A stretch of 64,000 nt of DNA from Streptomyces kurssanovii (lineage in GTDB: Bacteria; Actinomycetota; Actinomycetes; Streptomycetales; Streptomycetaceae). The notes beneath the pieces are model-generated. The model was not told the origin of the DNA. It ran no database searches and saw nothing but the letters and a program-made list of their open reading frames with translations. The stretch spans positions 62,001-126,000 of the forward strand of contig NZ_BMTN01000016.1 in NCBI RefSeq assembly GCF_014649695.1, given 5' to 3'. Below, in pieces: positions 39,913-56,164 of this stretch (position 1 is the first letter of the stretch; each line of letters begins with the position of its first letter). Both the position numbers and the translations under genes were made by a program.

Positions 39913-42900
39913 TCAGACGGTGGCGGCCTCCGGGAACGCCTCGTCGGCGAGTGCCCCGAGGTCGGCCGCGGTGAACAGGGTCTCCAGGGCGACCTCGCGC
40001 CCGCCGTCGGCGGTGATCCGCGCGGCGATCCGCAGCAGTTGCCTGCTGGTCGCGCCGAGCGCGAACAGGTCCTGGCCCGGCTCGAGTTGCGCGGCGTCCA
40101 CGCCGGTCTCCGCGGCGACGACCCGGGCGAGCCGCGCGAACGCGGCGTCCGCGCCGGGAGCGGAGGCGTCACGGGCCGAGACCGAGGCTGCGGGGGCGAG
40201 AGGACCGGGGTCGGGGTCGGGGCCGGCCGGGGTGTCGGCGCCGATCCCCCACAGGGCCCCCATCCGTGCGGACAGCGCGGGCCCGCCCACGGGCGGGGTC
40301 TGCGAGACGGTTGCCGCGGGCGCGGGTGCCTCGGCGCTGTCCCCCGCCGGTGCCGCCGGTGCCGCCGGGGCGGATGGGCCGGCCGGCTCCTGTCCGGGCG
40401 TCGCGGCGGCCGGGACGGGGAGGGGGAAGGTCACGCGGGTCAGGGGGGTCGCGGGGAGGGACGCCTTGGGGGTGGTGAGGGCGGGCCAGGTCACCGGTTC
40501 GCCGGCCAGCCATGCCGTGAGCGCCTTCGTCTCCTCCCCCGCCGCGGCGGCGCGGTGTTCGACGGCGCCGGCCCCTTCGATGCGGACGCGGCGGGCGAGG
40601 TCGCGCAGCGCGGCGGGGGCCTGGGCGCGGCCGGTGACGAGGCCGGCGCGGGCGGGCCGGTCCGTGCGGCCCTCGCGCAGGGCGCGGGCCGCCGCGGCGG
40701 TGGTGAGGGCGGGGTCGTTGTCGAAGGCAGTGGCGAGACGGTCGGCGAGGTCGGCCAGGTTGCCGGGGGTGTCCGCGGACAGCGGCAGCGCCAGGGCCGT
40801 GTCGTCGCCGGTTCCCGGAGCCGTGGCAGGGGCGGGGGGTTCCTCGACGACGAGGCTGCCGTAGGAGCCGCCGCCGGCGAAGCCGTTGACGAGCGCACGG
40901 CGCGGGGCGCCTTGGGCGGTGCGCCAGTGGTCGGCGCCCGGTGCGGCCAGGGTCAGTGCGCCGGGCGTGCGGGCGAGGGCGGGGTTGACGGCGGACGTCA
41001 GCCGGGTCGGGTACACGTGGGTGCGGCGGAACTGGGCGATGAGCTTGCCGAGCTGCGCGAACACGGACGCGGCCTCCAGGTGCCCGGTGTTGGGCTTGAC
41101 CGTGCCGACCGGTACGGGCGCGGGGTCCGGTCCGGGTGCGCCGAGGAGCCGCTGCAGGGCGGTGAACTCGAGCGCGTCGGCGAGGGCGGCGCCGGCCGCG
41201 GCGGCCTCCACGTAGCCGATGTCGGCGGGCCGCAGGCCGGCGTCGTCGAGTGCGGCGCGCATGGTCTCTTCCTGCCGCTGGGGGTCGGGGATGCCGAACT
41301 GCCGTGTCGTGCCGGAGTGCTGGAGCGCCCCGCCGCGCAGGACGGCGTGCACCGGGTCGCCGTCGGCCAGGGCCTGCGCGAGCGGTTTGAGGAGTACGGC
41401 GCCGACGCCTTCGCCGACCTGCCAGCCGCCGGCCCGGTCGGTGAAGGCGCACGAGTCGGCGTCCTTCGCGAGCAGGCCCATCTCGGACAGGACGTCGAGG
41501 TGATCGGGGTGGAGGACCAGGTTGGACGCGGCGGCGAGCGCCGCGTCGCAGCGGCCGCTCGCCACGGCGCGGAACGCGGCCTCGACGGCGGCGAGTCCGG
41601 ACACGCACCCGGTGTCGAGGACCACGCTCGGTCCGGTCAGGCCGAAGGCGTGGGAGGTGCGGTGGGCGAGCCCGCCGCGGGTGGCGTGGGTGCTGCCGGG
41701 GCGCTGTGCGGCGCGGGCGGCGACCCCGTACAGGGCGTGGTCGTGCCACATGGTGCCGACGAACACTCCGACCTGTCCGGCGGCCGCCAGCCGGCCGGGG
41801 GTGAGTGCGGCGTCCTCGAGGCAGCGGCGGGCCACCGACAGCAGCAGTCGCTCCTGCGGGTCGATCGCGGCGCCTTCTGCGGTGCTGATGCCGAACTCCT
41901 CGGCCTCCACGGACAGGACGTCGTCCAGGTAGCCGCCGACATGGGCTCCGGCGTGCCGGGCGTGCGGGTGCAGCGGCGCCCACCGGTGGTGGGGGGCCGG
42001 CCCGGTGGCGGTGGAGCCGGCGGCCAGGAGGGTGTCGAGTTCGTCCAGGGTGCGGGCGCCGGGCAGGTCGGCGGCGAAGCCGACGACGGCGACGGCGCGC
42101 TGCCCGCCGCCCCGGCGGGCCGCCGGGGCGGCGGCGGTCCCGGTCGCGGGGGCCGGGTCCGCGGCGCGTTGCTCGGCGGTGGCGGGCGCGAGGGCGGCGC
42201 GGGCGGCGCGGCTGTGCGGGGTGAGGGCCCCGCCCCACAGGGACAGCAGCAGTTCCTGGTCGGCGTCGAGGGCGAAGTCGCCGCGGACGGCGTCGAAGTC
42301 CATCTCCCCCACCGCGCACAGGCCAAGGCCCCGTTCCGGCGCGCCGGTCAGCAGCAGCTGGGCGATGTGTCCGGCCTCGATGGTGGAGAAGCGGGCGGCG
42401 TTGCGTTCGCCGTAGGCGGGGGCGATGGCGGCCGGGGTGGAGACGAGGAAGACGCCGAACGCCGACCCTTCCACGAGGGCGCGGTTGTGCAGGACGTGGA
42501 GGTCGGTGCCGTAGCGGGCGCCGGGCGCGACGGCGATCAGGGCCCGCTCCGCGGGGTGCAGGTAGTACAGGCCCGGTTCGGCCGCCTCGACGGCGCCGGG
42601 GGCGATGTACACGTACACCTGGACGGGGTAGAACCCGCCGCCCGACGGGTAGCGGCGTTTGGCGCGGCCCTCGAGTTCGCCCCAGGTCACGGTGGACAGC
42701 AGGGACAGCAGGTCGTGGGCGGGCAGCGGGCCGTCGGCGAACTCGCGGAAGGAGGAGGCGTCGAACAGGGCGCGGGCCTCCGCGGGCCCGGCGTCCGGCA
42801 CCGGCAGCCGGCGCATCGTCCCCGGCAGCCGGCGCTCGGCGACGCGGGCGTCCTTGAACGCGGCCTTGGCCTTCGGGTCGAGCGCGATCCGCACATCGGC

Positions 42901-45900
42901 CGCCCGGCCGGCCGGAACGGCGGCGGCGGGGGCGGGTGCCGTGGGAGCGGCCGGGGTGGCGCGGGCGGCGATGCTGCGGGGGGTGGGGCTCTGGATCAGC
43001 ACCTCGACGGGGACCTGCGCACCGCCCGACACGGTCTCGATCTCCTGGGCGAGGCGGATCATCGTGAAGGAGGTCGCGCCGAGGTCGAACAGGTCGTCGT
43101 CCGGGCCGACATGGTCCACGCCCAGGATGCCGGCGGCCGTGCGGGCGACCGTCTCTGCGGTGACCGGCCCGCCGGCCGTCCCGTCCTTCTGTGCGGGAGC
43201 GGGGGCAGGGGCGGGGGCGGGGGCCGTGAGGGCGGTCAGGGCGTTGAGTGTCGGCTTGCTGATGAGCGCCTCGACGGGCAGGGCGGTGCCGGTGAGCCGC
43301 TCGATCTCCTGGGCGATGCGGATCATCGTGAAGGAGGTCGCGCCGAGGTCGAACAGGTCGGCGTCGCCGTCGAGTTCCTCGACGCCCAGGACCTCGGCGA
43401 CGGCGCGGCGCACCTGCGCGTCCGCATCCGGGACCGCAGCCGGGGCCGGGGCCGGTGCGGCTGCGGGTTCGCCTGCGGCGGTGGCTGCCGGTGGGGTGTC
43501 GAAGAGGCGGGCGGCGGCCTGCCGGTCCAGTTTGCCGTTGGTCGTCAGCGGCAGCTGGGCCACGAAGCGGTAGCGGCTCGGCACGAGGTAGGCGGGCAGC
43601 GTCTCGCCCAGCGCGCGGCGCAGGGCCGAGACGTCCGGTGCGCCCTCCGGGTCGGCCGCCACGCACACGGCGGCCAGGGCCTGTTCGCCGGAGCTCTCGT
43701 CGTGGACGGGGAGGACGCGGGCCTCCGCGACGCCGGGCACGTCGGTGAGCGCCGCCTCGATCTCCTCCGGTTCGATGCGCAGCCCTCGCAGCTTGAACTG
43801 GTTGTCGATCCGGCCGAGGTAGCGGATCTGCCCGTCCTCGGCGAGCAGTCCGAGGTCGCCGGTGCGGTACAGGCGTGGCGAGGGGTCGTCGTCGGGGAAG
43901 GGCGAGGCGATGAAGCGTTCGGCGTTCAGTTCGGGCCGCCGGTGGTAGCCGAGGGCGACCTGCCGGCCGCCGATGACGATCTCCCCGGGGGTGCCGGCGG
44001 GCACCGGGCGCAGGTCCTGGTCGAGGAGGTGGATACGGGTGTGGGCGACGGGCCGGCCGATCGGGACGGTGGGCTCGTCCCAGTCGGGCCGGCAGGCCCA
44101 GTGGGTGACGTCGACGGCCGCCTCGGTGGGCCCGTACAGGTTGTGCAGTTCGGTGCCGGTGCCGAGCACCTCGTAGAAGTGCCGCATGGTGGCGACGGGC
44201 AGTGCCTCGCCGCTGGCGAACACGTAGCGCAGGGCGGTGCACCGGGCGGCGGCCGGGTGGCGCAGGAACATGCCGAGGACGGAGGGGACGAAGTGGGTGA
44301 CGGTGACCTGCTCGTCGTGCAGCAGCCGGGCCAGGTAGGCGGGATCCGCGTGGCCGCCGGGGCGGGCGACGACGACGGAGGCGCCGGCGATCAGCGGCCA
44401 GAAGAACTCCCATACCGAGACGTCGAATCCGTAGGGGGTCTTCTGGGCGACGCGGTCGGCGGACCCGAGGGGGAAGCGTTCCTGCATCCACAGCAGGCGG
44501 TTGGCGACGCCCTGCTGGGAGTTGCGGCAGCCCTTGGGCTTTCCGGTGGTCCCGGAGGTGTAGATGGTGTAGACGGGGTCGTCGCCGACGACGGTGACGG
44601 CGGGCGCGGTGGTGGGCCGGCCGTCCAGGGCGGCCCGGTCGGCCGCCCGGTCGGGGCAGACGACGAGCGCGCCCGCCGCGGTGGGGACCGCGGCGTGCGC
44701 CTGGTCGGCGACGACGACGCGGGCGCCGCTGTCGGCGAGGAGGTAGCGCACGCGCTCGGGCGGGTTGGCCGGGTCGACGGGCACGTAGACGGCGCCGGCC
44801 CGGACGACGGCGACGAGCGCGGTGACCAGGTCGGGCGAGCGGTCCATGTGCACGGCGACGTGGTCGCCGGGGCGCACGCCGAGGGCGTGCAGGTGGTGGG
44901 CCAGGCGGGCGGTGCGCTCGGCCAGTTGCCGGTAGGTGACCGTGCTGCCCTCGTACCGGACGGCGACACGGTCGGCCCGGCCGGCGAGGGCCGACTCGAG
45001 AAGGCCGGCGAGGGTCAGGGGGGTGCGGTCGTCGACGGGGCCGACGACGCGCAGGTCGGTGCCGGGGGCGACATGGCCGTCGGCGAGGACGACGGTGTCG
45101 GGGCCGACGTGGCGGGACCCGGCGTGCTCGCCGGTGCCGTCCGCGGCGTACGGGGCGGCCTGCGGGCCGGCGCCGGCGTCGGGGTCGACGTAGGCGTCGG
45201 CGACCGCGTGCAGGTCCTCGGTGCCGGCCACGGGCGCGGCGGCCGGGGCGGGCGCGGCCGTAGGGGTGGCGGTGGTGAACTGCCGTACGCGGTGGGCGTA
45301 GCGGTCGAACATGGCGTCCAGCACGGCGGGTTCCAGGGTGCCGTCGGCGGCGTCCCACTGGCCGGCCAGTTCGTCGCCGACCAGGAGCGGCACATGGTCG
45401 AGGGCGACCTGCGCGGTCTGCGACTGGCTGGTGCGCAGGGTGACGCCGGTGGGGTGCAGTGCCGGGTCGATCTCGGGGACGCGGGTGAAGACGACGGGCA
45501 GCCGCAGCGCGCCGCCGGAGCGGAACACGCGGGTGCGCAGTTCGCCCAGGCCGGGCCGGACGTCGGAGCGTTCGAGGTCGGCGCGGACGCGGGCCCACAG
45601 TTCGCGGGCGCGCTCGGTGAAGTCGTCGGGCAGGGTGTCGTCGACGGTGACCCAGGCGAGCTGGGTGAAGTCGGCGACCATGGCGTCGGCACCGGGCAGT
45701 GAGGCGGGCCGGTCCCAGGAGACGACGGTGACGGTGAAGGGCCCGGCGTCGGCGAAGTGGGCGCGCAGCTCGTCGGTGTAGGCGGTGAGCAGCACCATGT
45801 CGGCGGGGACGCCGATGGCGGCGGCGCGTTCGCTCAGGGTGCGCCAGGAGCCGAGCGGGGCCCTGCGGTGGGCGCGCCGGGCGCCGGGGGCGGGGTCGGG

Positions 45901-47889
45901 CAGCGGCGGGCCGGGCGGCAGGGCGGCGAACTTCTCGCGCCAGGCGGCGCGGGCGGCCAGGTCCTCGGGGCTGCCCGGCCGTTCGGCGAGGGCCCGCAGA
46001 TGTGGGACGGGGTCGGCGGGGCCGGTGAGGACCGACTCGTCGCCGTCGTGGAGGGCGAACAGCTGCCCGAACAGCAGGGCGAAGCTGCGGGCGTCGGCGA
46101 TCAGGGCGTCGAGGAGGACGTGCAGCACGGTGGTGCCGTCGGGCAGGGCGCTGGCCTCCAGGGCGTACATGGGGCGGCTGCCGAGCGGGAAGGCGCCGGC
46201 GTGCAGCCGTTCCCCGGTGGCGGCGAGCGCGGCTTCGGTGCCGGCCGATCCGGTCAGGTCGTGGCGCCTGATGCGGTACACGTCGTCGGGGTCGTGCGGG
46301 GCCACGGTGAGGGTGCCGTCGTCGTGGACGGCGGCGCGCAGCATGGGGTGGTGGGCCACGAGCCGGTTCCAGGCCCGCTCCAGCCGGTCCGTGTCGTGCC
46401 GTTCGAGGAGGAATTCCTGGTAGACGCGGGTCTGTGCGCCGCCGTCGAGGCCGCCGATCCGGCCGACGAGGTAGGCGGACTGGACGTCGGTGAGGGGCAC
46501 CGGCCGGCCGTCGTCGCCGTGGCCGGCCACGGCCACGGCCGGGGCGGGGGCGGGCGTGGTGGTGAGGGCGGAGGGGGTGGTGAGGGCGGAGGTGCCTTCG
46601 TCCGCGAGGCGTTCCAGGAGGCCGCGCAGGGTCTCGAACGCGGCCCGGGTGCGGGCGGTGTCGAGGGCGGCGGGGGCGAAGTCCCAGGACAGCAGCAGGG
46701 CGCCGTCGCGTTCCTGGACGCAGCTTTCCAGCTGTACGCCGGAGGTGAGGGTCGCGGAGGCGTCCTGGTCGATCCGGGTCGCCCAGTGGGCCGGGTCGCC
46801 GGGCTCCGTGAGGGTGCTGAGGCTGCCGAGGAGGCTGGTGAAGACCATCGGGACGGCAAGGCCCCGGCGGCCGGGCTCGGTCCTCGCGCGTTCGCGCAGG
46901 GCGCGGATGCCGCTGACGGCCGCGTGTTCCAGGTCCTGCCACAGCCGGCCGCGGACGCGATCGACGCGCTCTGCGAGCGTTCCGGCCGGTGGGGGTGCCA
47001 CGAACACGGACGTGGACAGGAACGGGCCCACCACCCGTGCCACGTCCCGGTGCACGGGGCGGCGGTTGTAGGTGGTGAGCACCACCGGCAGCGGGCCGGG
47101 CGTATCGCCCTGCACGGCGGCCGTGCACAGGGCCAGCAGCAGGGCGGTGGGGGTGGCCCGTATCTGCTGGGCCGCCTCCTTCACCCGCTGCCAGCGCTGC
47201 GGTTCCAGGCGCAGTGCGAGCCTGCTGTGGGCCGGCGCCTGCGGGTCGGCGGCGCCGGCCAGGGGCAGGGGGCGGTCGAAGTCGACGCCGGTGAGCTGTT
47301 CGCGCCAGTACTCCAGCGAGGCGGCCGGCACGGGACGGCCGTGGGCGGCGGTGACGTAGTCGCGGAAGGAGATCCCCGGCGGCGTGGGGGCGGCGGCGCC
47401 GGTGTAGCGGGCGTACCACTGCTGAAGGAGCAGCGAGACGCTGGGCCCGTCGGCGATCAGCTCGTCCACGGTGAACAGCACCCGGGAGCGGTGGCCGGGC
47501 AGGTGCGCGACGCGGAGCGCGAACAGCGGCCAGCTGTGGGCGTCGAAGCCCTCACGGGCCCGGTGGCGCAGCCGTTCGAGTGCCGTGGCCGTCTGTGCGG
47601 GGGCGGTGTCGGTCAGGTCGGTGCGCTCGATGCGGTAGGCGGGCACCTGCGCGAGGACCTGCTGGCGGCCGTCGGGCAGGATCTTGGCGCGCAGCATGTC
47701 GGTTACGGCCACGAGGTCGTTCCAGGCGGCTTCCATGCGGTCGGTGTCGAGGTGTTCGGCCTCGAACTCCAGGTGGATCTGGGTGCCCGCGCCGGTGCCG
47801 CCGCCCAGGGTGCGTCCCGCGAGGAAGGATTCCTGGACTTCTGTGAGCGCGAACGGCTCGTACCGGGTGTCGGGGTCGTTCTGCGGCAT
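39913..47889 (-). CDS. Hybrid NRPS-PKS: Cy-Cy-A(Ser)-PCP-PCP-Ox-KS0-ACP
   Basis: A 2658-residue megasynthase. Cy1 (about 1-430) and Cy2 (about 470-890) each carry the cyclisation signature DxxxxDxxS (DELIADGPS, DALIADARS). The A domain (about 990-1460) has YTSGTTGKPKG, and its pocket residues read D-V-W-H-F-S-L-V-D-K, the serine code. Twin PCPs follow (Ser near 1519 and 1603, both GATSFTMIR). Then comes a SagB/nitroreductase-like FMN oxidase (about 1660-1890) and a KS (Cys near 2095, TGCVSG) whose first His is lost (YVEAAAAGAAL), then an ACP (Ser near 2612). It should make and oxidise a serine-derived oxazoline to an oxazole, then pass it through a non-elongating KS. No thioesterase is present. 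Confidence 0.93.
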   Translation of the reverse strand: MPQNDPDTRYEPFALTEVQESFLAGRTLGGGTGAGTQIHLEFEAEHLDTDRMEAAWNDLVAVTDMLRAKILPDGRQQVLAQVPAYRIERTDLTDTAPAQTATALERLRHRAREGFDAHSWPLFALRVAHLPGHRSRVLFTVDELIADGPSVSLLLQQWYARYTGAAAPTPPGISFRDYVTAAHGRPVPAASLEYWREQLTGVDFDRPLPLAGAADPQAPAHSRLALRLEPQRWQRVKEAAQQIRATPTALLLALCTAAVQGDTPGPLPVVLTTYNRRPVHRDVARVVGPFLSTSVFVAPPPAGTLAERVDRVRGRLWQDLEHAAVSGIRALRERARTEPGRRGLAVPMVFTSLLGSLSTLTEPGDPAHWATRIDQDASATLTSGVQLESCVQERDGALLLSWDFAPAALDTARTRAAFETLRGLLERLADEGTSALTTPSALTTTPAPAPAVAVAGHGDDGRPVPLTDVQSAYLVGRIGGLDGGAQTRVYQEFLLERHDTDRLERAWNRLVAHHPMLRAAVHDDGTLTVAPHDPDDVYRIRRHDLTGSAGTEAALAATGERLHAGAFPLGSRPMYALEASALPDGTTVLHVLLDALIADARSFALLFGQLFALHDGDESVLTGPADPVPHLRALAERPGSPEDLAARAAWREKFAALPPGPPLPDPAPGARRAHRRAPLGSWRTLSERAAAIGVPADMVLLTAYTDELRAHFADAGPFTVTVVSWDRPASLPGADAMVADFTQLAWVTVDDTLPDDFTERARELWARVRADLERSDVRPGLGELRTRVFRSGGALRLPVVFTRVPEIDPALHPTGVTLRTSQSQTAQVALDHVPLLVGDELAGQWDAADGTLEPAVLDAMFDRYAHRVRQFTTATPTAAPAPAAAPVAGTEDLHAVADAYVDPDAGAGPQAAPYAADGTGEHAGSRHVGPDTVVLADGHVAPGTDLRVVGPVDDRTPLTLAGLLESALAGRADRVAVRYEGSTVTYRQLAERTARLAHHLHALGVRPGDHVAVHMDRSPDLVTALVAVVRAGAVYVPVDPANPPERVRYLLADSGARVVVADQAHAAVPTAAGALVVCPDRAADRAALDGRPTTAPAVTVVGDDPVYTIYTSGTTGKPKGCRNSQQGVANRLLWMQERFPLGSADRVAQKTPYGFDVSVWEFFWPLIAGASVVVARPGGHADPAYLARLLHDEQVTVTHFVPSVLGMFLRHPAAARCTALRYVFASGEALPVATMRHFYEVLGTGTELHNLYGPTEAAVDVTHWACRPDWDEPTVPIGRPVAHTRIHLLDQDLRPVPAGTPGEIVIGGRQVALGYHRRPELNAERFIASPFPDDDPSPRLYRTGDLGLLAEDGQIRYLGRIDNQFKLRGLRIEPEEIEAALTDVPGVAEARVLPVHDESSGEQALAAVCVAADPEGAPDVSALRRALGETLPAYLVPSRYRFVAQLPLTTNGKLDRQAAARLFDTPPAATAAGEPAAAPAPAPAAVPDADAQVRRAVAEVLGVEELDGDADLFDLGATSFTMIRIAQEIERLTGTALPVEALISKPTLNALTALTAPAPAPAPAPAQKDGTAGGPVTAETVARTAAGILGVDHVGPDDDLFDLGATSFTMIRLAQEIETVSGGAQVPVEVLIQSPTPRSIAARATPAAPTAPAPAAAVPAGRAADVRIALDPKAKAAFKDARVAERRLPGTMRRLPVPDAGPAEARALFDASSFREFADGPLPAHDLLSLLSTVTWGELEGRAKRRYPSGGGFYPVQVYVYIAPGAVEAAEPGLYYLHPAERALIAVAPGARYGTDLHVLHNRALVEGSAFGVFLVSTPAAIAPAYGERNAARFSTIEAGHIAQLLLTGAPERGLGLCAVGEMDFDAVRGDFALDADQELLLSLWGGALTPHSRAARAALAPATAEQRAADPAPATGTAAAPAARRGGGQRAVAVVGFAADLPGARTLDELDTLLAAGSTATGPAPHHRWAPLHPHARHAGAHVGGYLDDVLSVEAEEFGISTAEGAAIDPQERLLLSVARRCLEDAALTPGRLAAAGQVGVFVGTMWHDHALYGVAARAAQRPGSTHATRGGLAHRTSHAFGLTGPSVVLDTGCVSGLAAVEAAFRAVASGRCDAALAAASNLVLHPDHLDVLSEMGLLAKDADSCAFTDRAGGWQVGEGVGAVLLKPLAQALADGDPVHAVLRGGALQHSGTTRQFGIPDPQRQEETMRAALDDAGLRPADIGYVEAAAAGAALADALEFTALQRLLGAPGPDPAPVPVGTVKPNTGHLEAASVFAQLGKLIAQFRRTHVYPTRLTSAVNPALARTPGALTLAAPGADHWRTAQGAPRRALVNGFAGGGSYGSLVVEEPPAPATAPGTGDDTALALPLSADTPGNLADLADRLATAFDNDPALTTAAAARALREGRTDRPARAGLVTGRAQAPAALRDLARRVRIEGAGAVEHRAAAAGEETKALTAWLAGEPVTWPALTTPKASLPATPLTRVTFPLPVPAAATPGQEPAGPSAPAAPAAPAGDSAEAPAPAATVSQTPPVGGPALSARMGALWGIGADTPAGPDPDPGPLAPAASVSARDASAPGADAAFARLARVVAAETGVDAAQLEPGQDLFALGATSRQLLRIAARITADGGREVALETLFTAADLGALADEAFPEAATV

Positions 47890-47914
47890 GGCGGGGCTCC
47901 GGTTCCCTCTGCGG

Positions 47915-54601
<6,687 letters not shown>

Positions 54602-54647
54602 CGATTCCCTCGGGTCCTCGCGTGGCAGGGGGCGGGCGGTCGTGCGG

Positions 54648-55415
54648 TCAGCGGCCGGTGTCGCCGTATGCGGCTTCGATGCGGTCGAGCACCTCGGGCA
54701 GCCGGAAGCTGGTGCGGTGCAGGTCGGCCTCGCGGGCTATCGCCTCGGTGGTGGCGGCCAGCAGCGGCGCGGCCAGTTCCTGTTTGAGGAGTTCGACCGA
54801 GGTGCGCGGCGGCCCGCACACCGACCGGGCCAGCTCCCGTGCGGTGCGTGGGACGTCGGCGTGGGGCACGACGCGGACGGGGGCGCCGCGTTCGCGGAGT
54901 TCGGCGCCGCGGTAGTTGCGGGCGGTGTAGAGCATCTCGGTGCCCAGTTCGCGGCCGAAGCGGGCCGGGAAGAGGTGGGTGGCGCCCATGCCGGGGGTGA
55001 ATCCGTAGCGCATGAAGTTGCCCGCGTACAGGGAGCGTTCGCTGAAGACGGCGAAGTCGGCGTAGAGGGCGAGGACGAGGCCGCCGCCGATGGCGTGGCC
55101 CTGGAGGGAGGCGATCACCGGCAGGGGGCAGCGGGCGAAGACGCGGAAGAAGTCGTCGGTGTCGAAGGTGGCGTTGCCGCGGGCGAAGTTGACGAGTTCG
55201 CGTTGGGTGCCGCCGGCGCAGAACAGTTCGGGGCGGCCTTCGATCAGGACGGCGCGGGTCTCGGGGTCGGCGGCGGCGCGTTCGACGCGGTCGACGAGTT
55301 GTGCGGTCAGGGCGGGCGAGAAGGTGTTGCGGCCCTCGGCGTCGTCGAGGGTGACGACGGCCACGGGTCCTTCCCTGCTCAGCCGTACGACGGGCGCGGC
55401 GCTGGTCGTGGTCAT
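54648..55415 (-). CDS. Beta-branching enoyl-CoA hydratase-like decarboxylase (ECH2)
   Basis: A 255-residue crotonase-fold protein with LFCAGGTQRELVNFARGNATF, SLQGHAIGGGLVLALYADFAV and NFMRYGFTPGMGATHLFPARFG, the pattern of PksI/CurF-type ECH2. It decarboxylates the glutaconyl-S-ACP formed by ECH1, leaving a beta-methyl (or exomethylene) branch on the polyketide. The start at 55415 overlaps the ECH1 stop as ATGA. It is the last gene of the five-gene HCS cassette before the next megasynthase. Confidence 0.93.
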   Translation of the reverse strand: MTTTSAAPVVRLSREGPVAVVTLDDAEGRNTFSPALTAQLVDRVERAAADPETRAVLIEGRPELFCAGGTQRELVNFARGNATFDTDDFFRVFARCPLPVIASLQGHAIGGGLVLALYADFAVFSERSLYAGNFMRYGFTPGMGATHLFPARFGRELGTEMLYTARNYRGAELRERGAPVRVVPHADVPRTARELARSVCGPPRTSVELLKQELAAPLLAATTEAIAREADLHRTSFRLPEVLDRIEAAYGDTGR

Positions 55416-56164
55416 GCGGCACGCTCCGGGGCGGTGACGCGGCCGAGGAGCCGGTGGACGTGGGGGTCGGTGAGGCGGGTGAGGAAGGTGTGTGCGGCGT
55501 CGGCGCCGAGGTGTTCGTCGCGGGGGAAGAGCCGTGTCCGCCAGGCCTTGAGCGCGCCGGTGGTGGACCGGTCGACGCGGCTGAGGTGGACCAGGGTGCG
55601 GCGCAGTGCGCCTTCGGCGTCGTCGGTGGCCTCGTCGGCCAGGCCGCAGGCGTGGGCGGCGGCCGCGTCGAGGTCCTCGGCGAGCAGGGTCGCGGTGAAG
55701 GCGCGCTGCTCGCCGGTGCGGCGGGCCACGAACGGCCATGCCATGGCGGGCACGAGGCCCACCAGGGCTTCGGTGAGCCGGAAGCGGGCGCGGGGGCCCG
55801 CGATGACCAGATCGCAGGCGGCGGCCAGTCCCACACCGCCGGCGTGGGCGTGGCCGTCGACGAGGGCGACGGTGACGACGGGGGTGCCGGTGAGGCGTTC
55901 CAGCAGCCGCCAGTACGGGAGTTCGCCGGTGTCGCCGGGGGCGGGCAGGGTGTCGGGCACGCCGCCCGACAGGTCGGTCCCGGCGCAGAAGTCGTCGCCG
56001 CTCGCGGACAGGACCAGGACGCGGCAGCCGGTGTCGGCCTCCGCGGCGTCGAGGGCGGCGTGGAGGTTGTCCAGGAGCAGGGGGGTGATGGCGTTGCGGC
56101 GTTCGGGTGCCTCCAGGCGGGCACGGATGACGCCGCGGGCGCGGGTGAGGGTGACGGCGGTCAT
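55412..56164 (-). CDS. Beta-branching enoyl-CoA hydratase-like dehydratase (ECH1)
   Basis: A 250-residue crotonase-fold protein. LVLSASGDDFCAGTDLSGGVPD and ALVDGHAHAGGVGLAAACDLVIAG match the PksH-type ECH1, which dehydrates the HMG-like acyl-ACP intermediate. A basic, variable C-terminus (WRTRLFPRDEHLG) is normal for the family. It sits in an ATGA chain between HCS and ECH2, so the three enzymes are translated together and act in the same order as their genes. Confidence 0.93.
   Translation of the reverse strand: MTAVTLTRARGVIRARLEAPERRNAITPLLLDNLHAALDAAEADTGCRVLVLSASGDDFCAGTDLSGGVPDTLPAPGDTGELPYWRLLERLTGTPVVTVALVDGHAHAGGVGLAAACDLVIAGPRARFRLTEALVGLVPAMAWPFVARRTGEQRAFTATLLAEDLDAAAAHACGLADEATDDAEGALRRTLVHLSRVDRSTTGALKAWRTRLFPRDEHLGADAAHTFLTRLTDPHVHRLLGRVTAPERAA

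Noticed and set aside
39745-45702. A 1985-codon open frame on the plus strand
   Set aside because: It is antiparallel to the NRPS gene, has Gly/Val/Arg-biased composition and no domain, a usual shadow in very GC-rich DNA.
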